Assembly: GCA_022647765.1 (NCBI GenBank)
Contig: JALCLH010000010.1
Span: 96,117 to 160,116, forward strand
Direction: 5' to 3'
Source: Acidipropionibacterium sp.
Lineage (GTDB): Bacteria > Actinomycetota > Actinomycetes > Propionibacteriales > Propionibacteriaceae
Length of the DNA stretch: 64,000 nt
Shown here one piece after another: positions 1-9,583 of the stretch. The notes under the pieces are model-generated. The model was given only the letters and a program-made list of their open reading frames with translations. It was not told the origin of the DNA and made no database searches. A program made the translations under genes and the position numbers. How positions within the stretch are numbered: position 1 is the stretch's first letter; each line of letters starts with the position of its first letter.

Positions 1-107
1 TCTACTGCGCGGAATGTCTTGTCGCGCCGGAACAGACCGCCGGTTCCCGAGACCGGGAATTCCTTGACCAGGTTCCGTGCCACCAGGAGTGGTTCGGTGT
101 CGGTCAC
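1..107 (-). CDS. dppF: Dpp/Opp-type ABC transporter ATPase, second subunit (N-terminus only)
   Basis: This is the start of the second ATP-binding subunit of the peptide-type importer encoded by the following genes. Only 35 codons lie in the window (reads [19 protein letters not shown] and on). The GTG start sits 7 bases after an AAGGAG ribosome site. The GTG overlaps the TGA of dppD by four bases (GTGA), so translation is coupled. The L-V-x-x-F-P-V opening is typical of OppF/DppF proteins. The Walker motifs would lie outside the window, so the assignment rests on position and N-terminal sequence. Confidence 0.75.
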   Translation of the reverse strand, partial: MTDTEPLLVARNLVKEFPVSGTGGLFRRDKTFRAV

Positions 108-1006
108 AGCCGTGCTCCTTCTGTCGGGGTCTCGTGCGCCGCTGATGAGGGGAGGGTGCGCATGTCGTCGATGGCGTCGTCGATCCTGGGCACCGCGTCC
201 AGCAGCATTCGGGTGTAGTCCGCCCGGGGCTCGGAGAAGATCTGCTCCACCGGCCCGGACTCGACGAGGTCCCCGTGCCGCATCACGATGATCTGGTCGG
301 TCGTCTCGCTGACCACTGCCAGGTCGTGGGTGATGAGAATGAGGCCGGCGCCCGTGTTCTCCCGGATCTCGGTGAGCAGGCCGAGGATCTGAGCCTGAAC
401 TGTGACATCCAGAGCGGTGGTGGGCTCGTCGGCGATGATCAGTTCCGGCTCCATGCTGAGTGCCATGGCGATCATCACTCGTTGTCGCATGCCGCCGGAG
501 AACTGGTGCGGATAGTAGTTGACCCGCCGCGCGGCGTCGCGAATGTGGACTCGTTCCATCGACTCGATCGCGACCCGGTGCGCCTGCCGCCGGGAGACGC
601 CGTGCCGATGGGCGCGGTACGCCTCGGCGATCTGATCGCCCACCGTGTAGTACGGGTTCAGGCAGGACAGCGGATCCTGGAAGATCATCGCGATACGAGA
701 GCCGCGGACGGTGCGCATCGCCGGTTCGCGCAGCGCGGTGAGCTCGGTGTCCCGAAACACGATGGATCCGGATCGGGTGGCTCCCGGCGGCAGAAGGTTC
801 ATGATTGCCAGGCTCGTCATGGACTTGCCCGACCCGGACTCCCCGACGATGCCCAGGGCACCGCCCGGTGGCAGATCGAAGCTGAGATGGTGAACGACCT
901 CGTTTGTCGCCTTGGCGGTGGGGAAGGCGACGGTGAGGTCGCGCACGCTGAGCATCGGCCTGTCGGCAGGCTGGTCCAGTGTCTGATCGCGCTGCGAGTT
1001 CGTCAT
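104..1006 (-). CDS. dppD: Dpp/Opp-type ABC transporter ATPase, first subunit
   Basis: This is the cytoplasmic ATPase that powers a peptide/nickel-type importer. The 300-residue protein has Walker A GESGSGKS at about residues 55-62, the signature FSGGMRQR, Walker B LIIADEP followed by TTALD, and the switch histidine in LILITHDLA. The C-terminal tail of about 40 residues is the usual oligopeptide-transporter extension. It overlaps dppB upstream by four bases and dppF downstream by four bases, so the subunits are probably made in equal amounts. The family name does not fix the substrate; the GH127 gene at the head of the operon suggests a glycosylated peptide or oligosaccharide. Confidence 0.9.
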   Translation of the reverse strand: MTNSQRDQTLDQPADRPMLSVRDLTVAFPTAKATNEVVHHLSFDLPPGGALGIVGESGSGKSMTSLAIMNLLPPGATRSGSIVFRDTELTALREPAMRTVRGSRIAMIFQDPLSCLNPYYTVGDQIAEAYRAHRHGVSRRQAHRVAIESMERVHIRDAARRVNYYPHQFSGGMRQRVMIAMALSMEPELIIADEPTTALDVTVQAQILGLLTEIRENTGAGLILITHDLAVVSETTDQIIVMRHGDLVESGPVEQIFSEPRADYTRMLLDAVPRIDDAIDDMRTLPSSAAHETPTEGARL

Positions 1007-1992
1007 GCGGACGCTCCGATCCTGACGCGAGGGTCGATTGCGGTGTAGACCAGATCGACCACCATGTTGCCGACCACAACGAGGAATGCCGCGAGCAGCG
1101 TCACACCCATGATCACCGGCTGGTCGTTCTTGGTGATGGCGTCTGACGCCATCTTCCCTATGCCATTGAGCCCGAACACGGTTTCGGTGATGACCGCGCC
1201 GCCGAGCAGGCCGGCGAAGTCCATCCCGAAGATGGTCACAATCGGGGTCAGCGCCGGTCGAAGGGCGTGTCGACGCCAGACCACGGAGGGTCGCAGCCCT
1301 TTCGAGCGGGCGGTGCGCACATAGTTCTCCTGCAGGGCCTCGATGACGTTGGCCCTGGTGAGGCGCGTGTAACTCGCGGCGTAGCCGACCGCGAGCACGA
1401 TCCAGGGCATGAGGAAGTTAAGGAACCACTGGACCGGATCGTCGCCGAAGGCGACGGCCTGGGGAAATGGCAACCATCGGAGAGTGACGACCAGCACGAA
1501 CTGCAGTACGAGGGCGAGCACATAGTTGGGAATCGACATTCCGGCGAAGGTGAGGCCGGATATGAACCGGTCGATGAATTTCCCCTCGTTGATGGCGCCG
1601 ATGAGTCCTGAGACGAGCCCGGCAAGGAGCCAGAGCACGGCGGCGCCAACAGCGACGGTCAGAGACACGGGGAACCGCTGGACCATCATCGAGGTGACCG
1701 ACTGGCTGCTCTGGAAGGAGTATCCGAGGCATGGTGCCGAGCACTGGATGCCCTCGCCGTAGGTCCGGCCCACGAAGAGCCCGGACAGAAAAGTCCAGAA
1801 CTGCGCCCAGAAAGGCCTGTTGAGACCCAGATTGTCGCGGATCTGGTCGATCTTGGCTGGAGTGCAGTTCTTGCCGCAGATCTGGACTGCCGGGTCCGGC
1901 GAGAGGACGAAGAAGATGACGTATGTGAACAGACAGACCAGTAGCAGGACGACGACCATTCCGGCCAGCCGTTTGAGAACCTGACGTGTCAT
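1003..1992 (-). CDS. dppB: Dpp/Opp-type ABC transporter permease B
   Basis: This is an inner-membrane permease of the binding-protein-dependent importer, 329 residues. It starts with one membrane segment (VVVLLLVCLFTYVIFFVL) and then a periplasmic-side loop with two Cys pairs that is common in actinobacterial members. About five more membrane segments follow. The EAA coupling loop that contacts the ATPase is visible as ARSKGLRPSVVWRRHALRP. Start and stop overlap dppC and dppD by four bases each. The large Cys-containing loop is slightly longer than in E. coli DppB. Confidence 0.9.
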   Translation of the reverse strand: MTRQVLKRLAGMVVVLLLVCLFTYVIFFVLSPDPAVQICGKNCTPAKIDQIRDNLGLNRPFWAQFWTFLSGLFVGRTYGEGIQCSAPCLGYSFQSSQSVTSMMVQRFPVSLTVAVGAAVLWLLAGLVSGLIGAINEGKFIDRFISGLTFAGMSIPNYVLALVLQFVLVVTLRWLPFPQAVAFGDDPVQWFLNFLMPWIVLAVGYAASYTRLTRANVIEALQENYVRTARSKGLRPSVVWRRHALRPALTPIVTIFGMDFAGLLGGAVITETVFGLNGIGKMASDAITKNDQPVIMGVTLLAAFLVVVGNMVVDLVYTAIDPRVRIGASA

Positions 1993-2945
1993 GAGCTGAT
2001 CTCACCTACTTCCACCACGCGGCGCACCCGCTCGCCCAGCACCATGAATGAGAGCACCAGCATGAACAGGAACAGCCCGGGGAAGATGAAGAACATCGGG
2101 TCGACCGAGTACCAGTTGGTCGACGCCGCGATCATCTGGCCCCAGGACGGGGTGGGTGGCACCACGCCGACTCCCAGGAAGGACAGGCCCGCCTCGGTGC
2201 CGATGTAGCCGGGGATCGCCAGAGTGGTCATCACGATGATGGTCGGCAACAGGTTGGGCAGGATCTCTCGGAAGATCACCTGGGAACTCGCCGCGCCCGA
2301 GGCGCGAGCGGATTCCACGAACTCTCGCTGCTTGAGGGAGAGAGTTTGTCCTCTCACGACCCTGGCCAGATAGGGCCAGCCGAATACCGAGATCACCAGG
2401 ACGAGCAGGTACTGCCGGTTGTCGGCGGGAAGTGCCGAGAGGATGGCGATCATGAAGATCAGTGCCGGAAAGGCCATCAGGAACTCCATGAGCCGCGAGA
2501 TGATCGTGTCGGCGATGCCGCCGAAGTAGCCGGCGACCAGACCGAAGATCACTCCCATCAGAGTGGTGAGTGCGGTGGACGCCAGTGCGATGACCATCGA
2601 GGCTCTGGCTCCGTAGACGATACGGGCGAAGATGTCGCGTCCATTGACCGGTTCCACGCCGAACCAATGGTCGGAGCTGATGCCCCCGAGGGAGCCCACC
2701 GGCACCCCGCCCATGTTCGGGTCGATCGCCGCCTCGTCGAAGGCATACGGTCCCCAACCGGACAGCTTGACGATGAGCGGTGCGAACACCGCCATGCAGA
2801 GCACAAGGACGATGTAGGCCGCTGAAAGGGCCGAGCCGGGGCTGGACAGGATGTCTCTGATTATCTTCGAGCCACGCCGAGGCGCGTCTGTCAGCGTCGG
2901 TTCAGTGTCGCCGCCGACCTCGGAGATCGTTGTTGCGATGGACAT
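1989..2945 (-). CDS. dppC: Dpp/Opp-type ABC transporter permease C
   Basis: This is the second permease subunit, 318 residues from the chosen ATG (MSIATTISEV). The reading frame is open to 2981, but the ATG at 2945 has a GAAGGG ribosome site about 8 bases upstream and lies just after the binding-protein stop, so it is preferred. There is an N-terminal cytoplasmic tail, one membrane segment, an extracytoplasmic loop, then the BPD_transp_1 domain with EAA loop ESARASGAASSQVIFREIL. It forms the pore with dppB and overlaps it by four bases. Confidence 0.88.
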   Translation of the reverse strand: MSIATTISEVGGDTEPTLTDAPRRGSKIIRDILSSPGSALSAAYIVLVLCMAVFAPLIVKLSGWGPYAFDEAAIDPNMGGVPVGSLGGISSDHWFGVEPVNGRDIFARIVYGARASMVIALASTALTTLMGVIFGLVAGYFGGIADTIISRLMEFLMAFPALIFMIAILSALPADNRQYLLVLVISVFGWPYLARVVRGQTLSLKQREFVESARASGAASSQVIFREILPNLLPTIIVMTTLAIPGYIGTEAGLSFLGVGVVPPTPSWGQMIAASTNWYSVDPMFFIFPGLFLFMLVLSFMVLGERVRRVVEVGEISS

Positions 2946-2949
2946 CGAC

Positions 2950-4656
2950 TCATCCCTTCGAGGGATCCTTGAGACCGACATTTGTGAGATCGGTCAGGTT
3001 TGTCGACGGGTAGTAGCCAGCGATATTGGAGCCCGGAATCATCAGTCCCTTCTGGAGCACCAGTGGCACGATGGGCGCCTGCTGGAGGATTTGCTTGTCG
3101 AGTTGGCCCCACTGCTCTGACGCGGCGTTGAGGTCGGTCATCGCGCTGATCTCGTCGATTCGCTTATTGACCGCGGGATCATTGAACTGGGCGAGGTTGC
3201 TGTTGCCCTTGGGTGTGATGTTCCGGCCGTCGAACAGAGGCGGAATGAATGTCCGTGCGCTGGAGGCCCAGTCCGGGCACCAACCGGTGATGGCGGCATC
3301 GTGCTGCTGGGATATCGTACCGATTGTCTCGTAATAGGTCGAGGTGTCGATGACGTTGAGCTTTACGGTGATTCCGGCTTTCTTGAGACTGTTCTGAATG
3401 GCTTCGGCCTGTGCTTGCATCATCGGCTGGGAACGAATGTCCATGGTCATGGTGAAACCGTTGGGCAGTCCGGCCTCCTTGAGCAGGGCCTTCGCCTTCG
3501 GAATGTCGCCGGCATTGTCCTTGGACGGGTAGAGGTCGAAGTCCTTGTGGCCGGTGACGGTCGTGGGTAAGATGGTGTTGGTGATGTCGGCCAGCTGAGT
3601 GCCTCCGCTCGCATTGCGGACCGAGGCCTTGTCGACGGCGTAGCTCACGGCCTGCCGGACTTGCACCTTGTTGAGCGGCGTCTTCGTGGTGTTGAGGCCC
3701 ATGTACGTCGTGCAGTAGGCGGGCGCAGTGACGACACGATCGCGGACCTGCGGAGTATTGAGCCGGGCGACGGTCGACGGCTGAACGGTTTGGGCGATCG
3801 CATTGATGTCGCTGCCCTGTCCGGCGAGCATCCGTTCGTCGATGGTGGCGCCATCCAGCCCGATGTCGAACTCCCAGGCGTTCGGGTAGGCCTTGCGCAC
3901 TGAATCGGTGGACTGACTCCAGTTCGGGTTCCTCTTGAGCTTGATGACGCTGCCCGGGGTGTACTTGTCGATGGTGTAGGGCCCCGAGGCGATCGTGGTC
4001 TTGATGAATGCGTTGCCCTTACCGGAACCGACCGGGAATGGCACGGCATTGGGCTGCGCCAGCACCGCATCGAACTCGGGGAAGGCCTGCTTGAGGTGGA
4101 AGACGATGGTCTGGGCATCGGGAGTCTCGATGGTGGAGAGATCGCCAGACTTGTAGGGGCCCTGGTAGTTCGCCGGAGCGGCGATCACGGTCTTGAGGTA
4201 TGGCGAGCCGATGCCGATGTCAGGGTCCCATGCGCGCTCGATGCCGAACTTCATCTCCTTGGACGTGATCGGCTTTCCATTGTCGAACTTGAGCCCTGTT
4301 TTCAGCGTGTATGTCCAGGTCTTCGCGCCGTCGGAGCTCTTCCCGAGGGAGGTAGCCATGTCGGGGACGATGGCGTTGGGGTCTTTGGCGTTGCCTGCGG
4401 CCTGCATGGTGAGTCCGCGATAGAGGAGTCGATAGAAGGAGTTGACTCCGCCGTCGAATCCCCGAGCCGGGTCGATGTAGGAGAAATCGGCGTTCTGCAG
4501 CATGTGAACGGTGCCGCCGCGTCCGGGGGTGGACGTGGATGAGGATGCGCCCTTGCTCTGGTTGGACTTCTGCGCGGTCCCGGAGGACCCGCAGCCCGAC
4601 AGGATGGTGGCACCAGCGGCCAGAGCCGCGATGGCGGTGATGAGCGGTTTTCTCAT
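2950..4656 (-). CDS. Peptide/oligosaccharide-binding lipoprotein (SBP family 5)
   Basis: This is the extracellular solute receptor of the adjacent importer, 568 residues from ATG 4656. That ATG has AAGGAG seven bases upstream and overlaps the stop of the GH127 gene (ATGA). The N-terminus is a lipoprotein signal with lipobox L-S-G-C near residue 22, followed by a Ser/Thr/Lys-rich linker. The body has the SBP_bac_5 layout, including the GGTVHMLQNADFSYIDPARG opening and a late W-x-x-DWASSARTF segment that lines the ligand pocket in this family. Family 5 proteins bind peptides, nickel, opines or oligosaccharides. Here the companion arabinofuranosidase-like gene favours a sugar-decorated ligand. 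Confidence 0.88.
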   Translation of the reverse strand: MRKPLITAIAALAAGATILSGCGSSGTAQKSNQSKGASSSTSTPGRGGTVHMLQNADFSYIDPARGFDGGVNSFYRLLYRGLTMQAAGNAKDPNAIVPDMATSLGKSSDGAKTWTYTLKTGLKFDNGKPITSKEMKFGIERAWDPDIGIGSPYLKTVIAAPANYQGPYKSGDLSTIETPDAQTIVFHLKQAFPEFDAVLAQPNAVPFPVGSGKGNAFIKTTIASGPYTIDKYTPGSVIKLKRNPNWSQSTDSVRKAYPNAWEFDIGLDGATIDERMLAGQGSDINAIAQTVQPSTVARLNTPQVRDRVVTAPAYCTTYMGLNTTKTPLNKVQVRQAVSYAVDKASVRNASGGTQLADITNTILPTTVTGHKDFDLYPSKDNAGDIPKAKALLKEAGLPNGFTMTMDIRSQPMMQAQAEAIQNSLKKAGITVKLNVIDTSTYYETIGTISQQHDAAITGWCPDWASSARTFIPPLFDGRNITPKGNSNLAQFNDPAVNKRIDEISAMTDLNAASEQWGQLDKQILQQAPIVPLVLQKGLMIPGSNIAGYYPSTNLTDLTNVGLKDPSKG

Positions 4657-6677
4657 GATTGATCTCCTTGGTCTTGTGTCAGTTGGTCTCGGGCGGTGGG
4701 GAGCCAGACGCGCATCGCGCCCGGGCCCCGGTTCGCCCACAGGTGATAGGGAATGAGGCGCACTGTGATCTCGCCCTGACCGGGCTGCAGCCACGGCGGT
4801 GGCGAAATGACCGGATAGAGGCTGGTGATCCTCGGAACCCGGTTGCGCGCTGGTATGTCCAGAACAGCGGTGAAGCCGTCCTGGCCGTTGACGGGTTCGT
4901 CGAAGCCGACCTCAGCTTTGTGTCCGGCGTCGGGGCCGACGACGATCTCGTCCACCGGCTGGCCCTGGTCGATCTGCTCGGCGCAGAAGACGATTGGGCC
5001 ACGAGTGAAGCAGGTCTGTGCGCGGAGGGCATCGACACGCGGATCGGCCGCATGCTGTTGCACTGGCATCGGCAGGGTGATTTCGATGACGTCGCCCGAG
5101 ACGAGATCATCGACCTCGAACCAGCCCGAACTGGCTTCGCGGCGCAGCGCTCTGCCCACCACGGAGACCGTGGCTTCCCTCGCACCAGCCAGGGACTCGC
5201 AGCCTCAACCCCAGGGCGTCGGGATCGGCGCGGTGCACCCGGATCGTGGCCCTGGGCTGCCATGGGTATTCGGTATCGATCTCGAGATCCAGTCCACCGG
5301 CCTGTATCCGACAACCAGTGAGGACCGCGATGGTGAGGTGGTCTCCGAGGACTGCGATGTGATCCTGCAGCTCGGCGGTCCAGCGGGCGACGTTCGGGGG
5401 GCAGCAGGGACAGCTGAACCAGGCCCTCCTGAGCTCCTCGCCGTCAGTCTCCGCTCCGGAGCGCTGCCGGTGATCCGGTCGGCGCTGCAGGGGATTGTCG
5501 TAGAAGAACGCTGTGCCATCGGCAGAGATCCCGGCCGCGTAGGCGTTGTAAAGGATCTGCTCGTAGGCGTCGAGATAGTGAGCCTCGCCGGTTGCCAGAA
5601 ACATCCGCCACGCCCATTGCATGGTGGCGATCGCAGCGCAGGTCTCCGCGTACGAACGATCGCTGGGAAGCTCGAACCGGTCGCCGATCGCTTCATCGCT
5701 GTGCCGCGATCCGAGCCCGCCGGTGATGTACATCTTGTGGCGCACCATGTCCCGCCAGAGCCGTTCGAGAGAGTCGAAAAGGTCCTGGTCCGCGGTCTCG
5801 ATGGCGACATCGGTCGCGCCGGCCGCCAGGTACATCATCCGGACGGCGTGACCGGTGATCGAGTCGAGATCCCGCAGTGGAACTGCGTCCTGGAAATACT
5901 CGGCGGGCATGCGGTCGTCGGCGATGGTTCGATGGCCGCGCCGCTCGATGAAGAGTCTCGCCAGCTCGAGATAGTCTGCCCGGCCGGTGTGACGGTAGAG
6001 CTCCACGAGCGCCATCTCGACCTCCGGATGGCCGCACACCGTCTCGGTGCCATCGGGCCCGAACTTGCTCACGGCGAGGTCGGCGAATGCGATCGCCACT
6101 GTGAGCAGCCTGTCATCGGCTAGCTGGCGGTCAGCTGCCAAGCCGGCCTGGATGAGGTGTCCGAGGCTGTACAACTCGTGGCCCCAGGCGAGGTCCGACC
6201 ACGGTTCACGGCCGATCTGGGGGGACTGGAAGTAGGAGTTCAGGTAGCCGTCGGGGCGTTGCGCCGACTGGATGAGTGAGACCGCTTCTTCCCAGAATGA
6301 GGTGAAGTCGGGAGAGGGATGATCGGTCCGGGCGAGTTCATACGCCAAACCTTCGAGGACCTTGTACACATCCGTGTCGAGAAATGGATAGTGGCCCTTG
6401 AATGGTATGACGGCATCATTGCCACCAATGCTCACCGAGCGGAGATTGCTGAGGTTCCCAGCCTCGCGGATCTCGGTGACCACATGAGGAATGGTCCGCA
6501 AGAGATTGCGCTGTTGCCATCGACTCAGCTGTCCATCTAGAAGCTGGACATGATTCGCACCGACCCCGGAGAATCGGCTATGTCGTGGAGAGACTGCAGG
6601 GGAATAGCAGATGTCGCGGGGGGAGGGGGTGGCTGAATGCTCTGAGGTGGGGAGAGCGGGTGCGTCATGGAGTCCAT
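4653..6677 (-). pseudogene. GH127 beta-L-arabinofuranosidase-like protein, two frameshifts
   Basis: The reconstructed product is about 675 residues, the usual GH127 (DUF1680) length. The middle part has the family marks: the WGHELYSLGHLIQAGLA segment, ITGGLGSRHSDE and the zinc-ligand cluster FSCPCCPPNVARW with its catalytic cysteine. The N-terminus (from ATG 6677 behind GGTGGA) runs in one frame up to SVRIMSSF and meets TAG at about 6539. The central 460 codons are one base out. The C-terminal 160 codons (from about 5175, GWFEVDDLVSGDVIEI) return to the first frame. The two shifts compensate exactly. No ATG or GTG exists for the central frame alone. It is the first gene of the dpp-type operon, coupled to the binding protein by ATGA. 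It may be a true pseudogene or carry two sequencing indels. Confidence 0.82.
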
Positions 6678-6717
6678 CAGATTTCCACCAAGGAGAGTGC
6701 GGATGTGGGAAGACCCC

Positions 6718-7695
6718 TCAAGATGGGGTGATGTGTGACATATTACTGGTCTCTTCAGGCTGATAGCTCGAATTAACAATGACGAAACATAACTGTTGCG
6801 TTACAGTACGAAAGGGCTTGGGGAGAGTATGTGGACCACTCGTCAGGGACGGCCTGCCAGGGCGAACGGTGGTGACCTCGACCGCCACCGTCACATCGAT
6901 CGGCTCTGCCAGATCGGGATGGACGCCATGGTGGGCGCTGGGGCCCATGAGGGCGGCATCGGCCTGCCAGCTCCGGGGCGAGGGTGCGCTGCTGGCGCAC
7001 GATGTCGTGGGCGACGGGGGAGAAGGCACCCGACATGGCGCTCACGATCTCGTGATGCTTGTCGGCCTGGATGCCGATCATCCCCGGTGGCGGCCCGCAG
7101 CTCGGCCAGGTGGTCGGGCATCGGACTGGCGACCACCAGCAGTCCCACCGGGGGCGAGCACCCGGGCGAACTCGTCGCGGTTGCGCGGCGCGAAGACGCA
7201 CAGCACGGCGTCCACCGCCCCGCTGCGCACCGGCAGACCTTGCCAGGTGTCGGCGACGATCGCCGCCATTCGCGGATGCGCCCTGGCGGCCCGCCGGATC
7301 GCGGCCACCGAGATGTCGGAGGCCAGCCCGTGAGCCCCGTCAACGGCGTCCAGCACCCGCGCCAGATGATGCCCGGTGCCTGCTCCGGCCTCCAGAATCC
7401 GGCAGGAGTCCTCCAGCCGCCGCGACAGCACGGCGTCCACCGGATCGAAGACGCCGGCGTCCAGCACCCGGCTGCGGGAGGCGACCATCTGCGGGCTGTC
7501 GGCGTTGACGCCGGGAGGAGCCGGGATCATCGTGACGTGGCCCTGGCCGGGCGATGTCCAGGCTGTGCCCGGCGTCGCAGCGCAGCGTCCCCGCCGACCA
7601 GACCCGAGAGGCTCCTCAACGCCGGTCTTCCGTCGGCAGGTGGGGCAGACCAGCCAGTCGACGACCTGGGCCAGACCGTCGGGTCGCCCGCTCAT
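6718..7695 (-). pseudogene. rlmA: RlmA-like 23S rRNA guanine-N1 methyltransferase, about five frameshifts
   Basis: The N-terminus has the zinc finger C-P-T-C and, one frame away, LRCDAGHSLDIAR, the second half of the RlmA/TlrB treble-clef motif. It is followed by QGHVTMIPAPPG and the SAM-binding loop ILEAGAGTGHHL. To keep reading homologous protein, one must change frame near 7605, 7548, 7146, 7083 and 6968; the later pieces are LLVVASPMPDHLAELRAATG, then GIQADKHHEI, then the C-terminus. The ATG at 7695 overlaps the stop of the dehydrogenase upstream. The family methylates G745/G748 of 23S rRNA. As written the gene cannot make a working enzyme. The end point is uncertain. Confidence 0.72.
6792..6807. 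promoter_or_regulatory. Short inverted repeat upstream of the GH127-dpp operon
   Basis: ACTGT-N6-ACAGT lies about 115 bases upstream of the GH127 start in an AT-richer patch (about 6720-6815) that otherwise holds no gene. Dyads of this size are typical repressor sites, and this is the only obvious one before the operon. No convincing -35/-10 pair could be fixed, so this is a weak call. Confidence 0.22.
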
Positions 7696-8438
7696 GGCAC
7701 TCTGAGGGCGCCGCCGTCGACGGCGATCAGGCTGCCGGTGAGGTAGGAGGCGGCGTCGGAGAGTGCGAAGGTGGCGACCGTGCCGAACTCCTCGGGACGT
7801 CCCAGCCTGCCCAGCGGGATCGGTCGCTCGGTGGCGGCCCGGGAACCGTGATGGCCGGTGCCGTGGAGCTCGGTGATCCTCGGCGTGGAGATGGTTCCGG
7901 GCATCAGTCCGACGGCGCGCCCGCCGTCCGGTCCGATCTCGTCGGCCAGCTGGGAGATGAGCATTGCCAGGCCGCCGCGCATGGCATTCGAGGGTGCCAT
8001 GTCGGGAAGCGGGGAGCGGGCCGAGCTGGACAGCACGAAGGCCAGTCGGGGATCGGGGCGGGCGGCGACCAGCACCCGGGCGATGCGCACCGCCGGCAGC
8101 AGGACCGACTCCAGGGCGTCCCGGTAGATCTGGTCGCTGGTCCCCACGACGCTGCCCGGCGGCGGTCCGCCGACGCTCACCAGCGCCCCGTCGATCCCGC
8201 CGAAAGTCTCCAGCGCCAGGTCGACGGCGCGCTGCGGGGTGCTCGGATCGGTGAGATCCGCCGTCAGGGCCCGGGCACGATCTCCGATGAGAGCAACCTG
8301 CTCGTCGAGGACGTCTGCACGCCGGGCCACCATGACGACGTTCGCCCCCTCCGCGGCGAGGGCGCGGGCCCCTGCCAGGCCGAGGCCGGAGCTGGCCCCG
8401 GTGACGACGAAGGTGCGGTCGGTCAGTCCCAGATCCAT
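7692..8438 (-). CDS. Short-chain dehydrogenase/reductase
   Basis: This is a 248-residue classical SDR, cytoplasmic, with the NAD(P)-binding motif TGASSGLG near the N-terminus and the C-terminal SYLTGSLIAVDGG typical of FabG-like proteins. The catalytic Tyr-x3-Lys is not seen: the equivalent region reads SSSARSPLPDMAPSNAMRGG, with Asn-Ala-Met-Arg where Y-x-x-x-K is expected. It may therefore be a divergent or non-catalytic member. The start ATG overlaps the SURF1 stop by one base (TGATG) and its stop overlaps the rlmA start (ATGA), so the three genes form one operon. Confidence 0.82.
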   Translation of the reverse strand: MDLGLTDRTFVVTGASSGLGLAGARALAAEGANVVMVARRADVLDEQVALIGDRARALTADLTDPSTPQRAVDLALETFGGIDGALVSVGGPPPGSVVGTSDQIYRDALESVLLPAVRIARVLVAARPDPRLAFVLSSSARSPLPDMAPSNAMRGGLAMLISQLADEIGPDGGRAVGLMPGTISTPRITELHGTGHHGSRAATERPIPLGRLGRPEEFGTVATFALSDAASYLTGSLIAVDGGALRVP

Positions 8439-9278
8439 CAGTGCCGTCCTTGCTGGTCGTCGGGTGCGATCGGCACCCCGTTGCGAGTGGCCGGCTTCCC
8501 GACCGGGGCGGCTTTGCGGGCGCGTGCCCTGGCGGTGCGGTCGTTCATCTTCTTGCGGTCCTTGATGTCGCCGCGGATGAGGATGAACAGCCCGCCGACG
8601 GCGATCACGGTGAAGCAGAACCACTGCACGGCATAGGACAGATGCGGGCCCTCGTCCAGCTCCGGCAGCGGCACCGGGGCGATGCGTCCGCTCTGGGCAG
8701 GGGTCGAGGTGGCCAGCTGGATGTAGCCGTTGACATAGGAGACGCCCTGCGTCTGGCCGATCGCATCGGAGTTGATGAGTCGGGCCCGGCCGTCGACGGG
8801 CACCACGGCGGTGTCCTTGCCGTTCTCATTGCCGTGCACGTAACCGACGACGGTGACGGGACCGCCAGGGAGGGGCAGGGATGTCGCTGATATCGGGGTC
8901 GGTGCCGTCGTCCTTGCGAGGGATGAAACCGCGGTTGATCAGGACGGTGCGGCCGTCCTCGGCCCGCAGCGGCGTGACGATCTCGCTGCCCTGCTGGTCC
9001 CCGGCCTTGCGGTAGCGGATCTGCAGCTGCTTGGAGGCCTGATAGTGCCCGGTGACCGTCACTCGGGCCCACTGGTCGTCGCCGGCGACGACTTTGCCTT
9101 TGGTGAAGACCTGGGTCCAGGGAACCACGGGCTCGCTCTCGTGGCTGCGGATGATCGCGTTCGCCTCGCGTCTTCCCGAGAGGCGGTGCAGCTGCCACTC
9201 ACCGAGGCGCACCATCACCCCGGCCAGGATCGCGACGAACAGCGCCATCCCGATCCATCGCAGCCAGAGCCTCTTCAC
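8438..9278 (-). CDS. SURF1-family membrane protein, one frameshift
   Basis: SURF1 proteins help assemble cytochrome c oxidase in the membrane. The N-terminal part shows the first membrane helix (RWIGMALFVAILAGVMV) followed by RLGEWQLHRL, and then VLINRGFIPR, a strongly conserved SURF1 block. The frame then breaks near 8866 (after DISDIPAPP) and continues one base away as GPVTVVGYVHGNENG up to the second helix (WFCFTVIAVGGLFILI) and a basic tail. Joined length is about 280 residues, normal for the family. The GTG start at 9278 has no ribosome site, but TAGGCT lies 7 bases upstream, which fits a leaderless transcript. Confidence 0.8.
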
Positions 9279-9548
9279 GAGGCCGAGCCTAGATGATGGC
9301 GTTCAATCGGGCAGGAGCCGGAAGCGATCGGTGAGGTGGGGATGGACGAGCCGACCCGGGCGTCCCTGGCTGTTCTCACAGATAACATACGGTTGAAACA
9401 CATATTAGACATGGTTTTCTCACAGGAAAAACTCTGTCTCCCAGAACTGTCGGTGCCTTCTGCTAGGGTTGGCAGGTTGTCTGAAATGTCGAGATATTTT
9501 GTCATGTTTACTGGCATGGATTCGCTGGAAAATAGTGGTGTTCGTCCC

Positions 9549-9577
9549 TTGCATCCAGTGCCCACATCACGTAGTCT
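9549..9577 (+). promoter_or_regulatory. Promoter of the 13E12 HNH gene, probably leaderless
   Basis: TTGCAT and TAGTCT are separated by exactly 17 bases. The -10 box ends 6 bases before the ATG at 9584, so transcription should start at or next to the start codon. The surrounding 9279-9583 stretch is clearly AT-richer than its neighbours and holds no gene that I can support. Confidence 0.5.
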
Positions 9578-9583
9578 TTTCCC

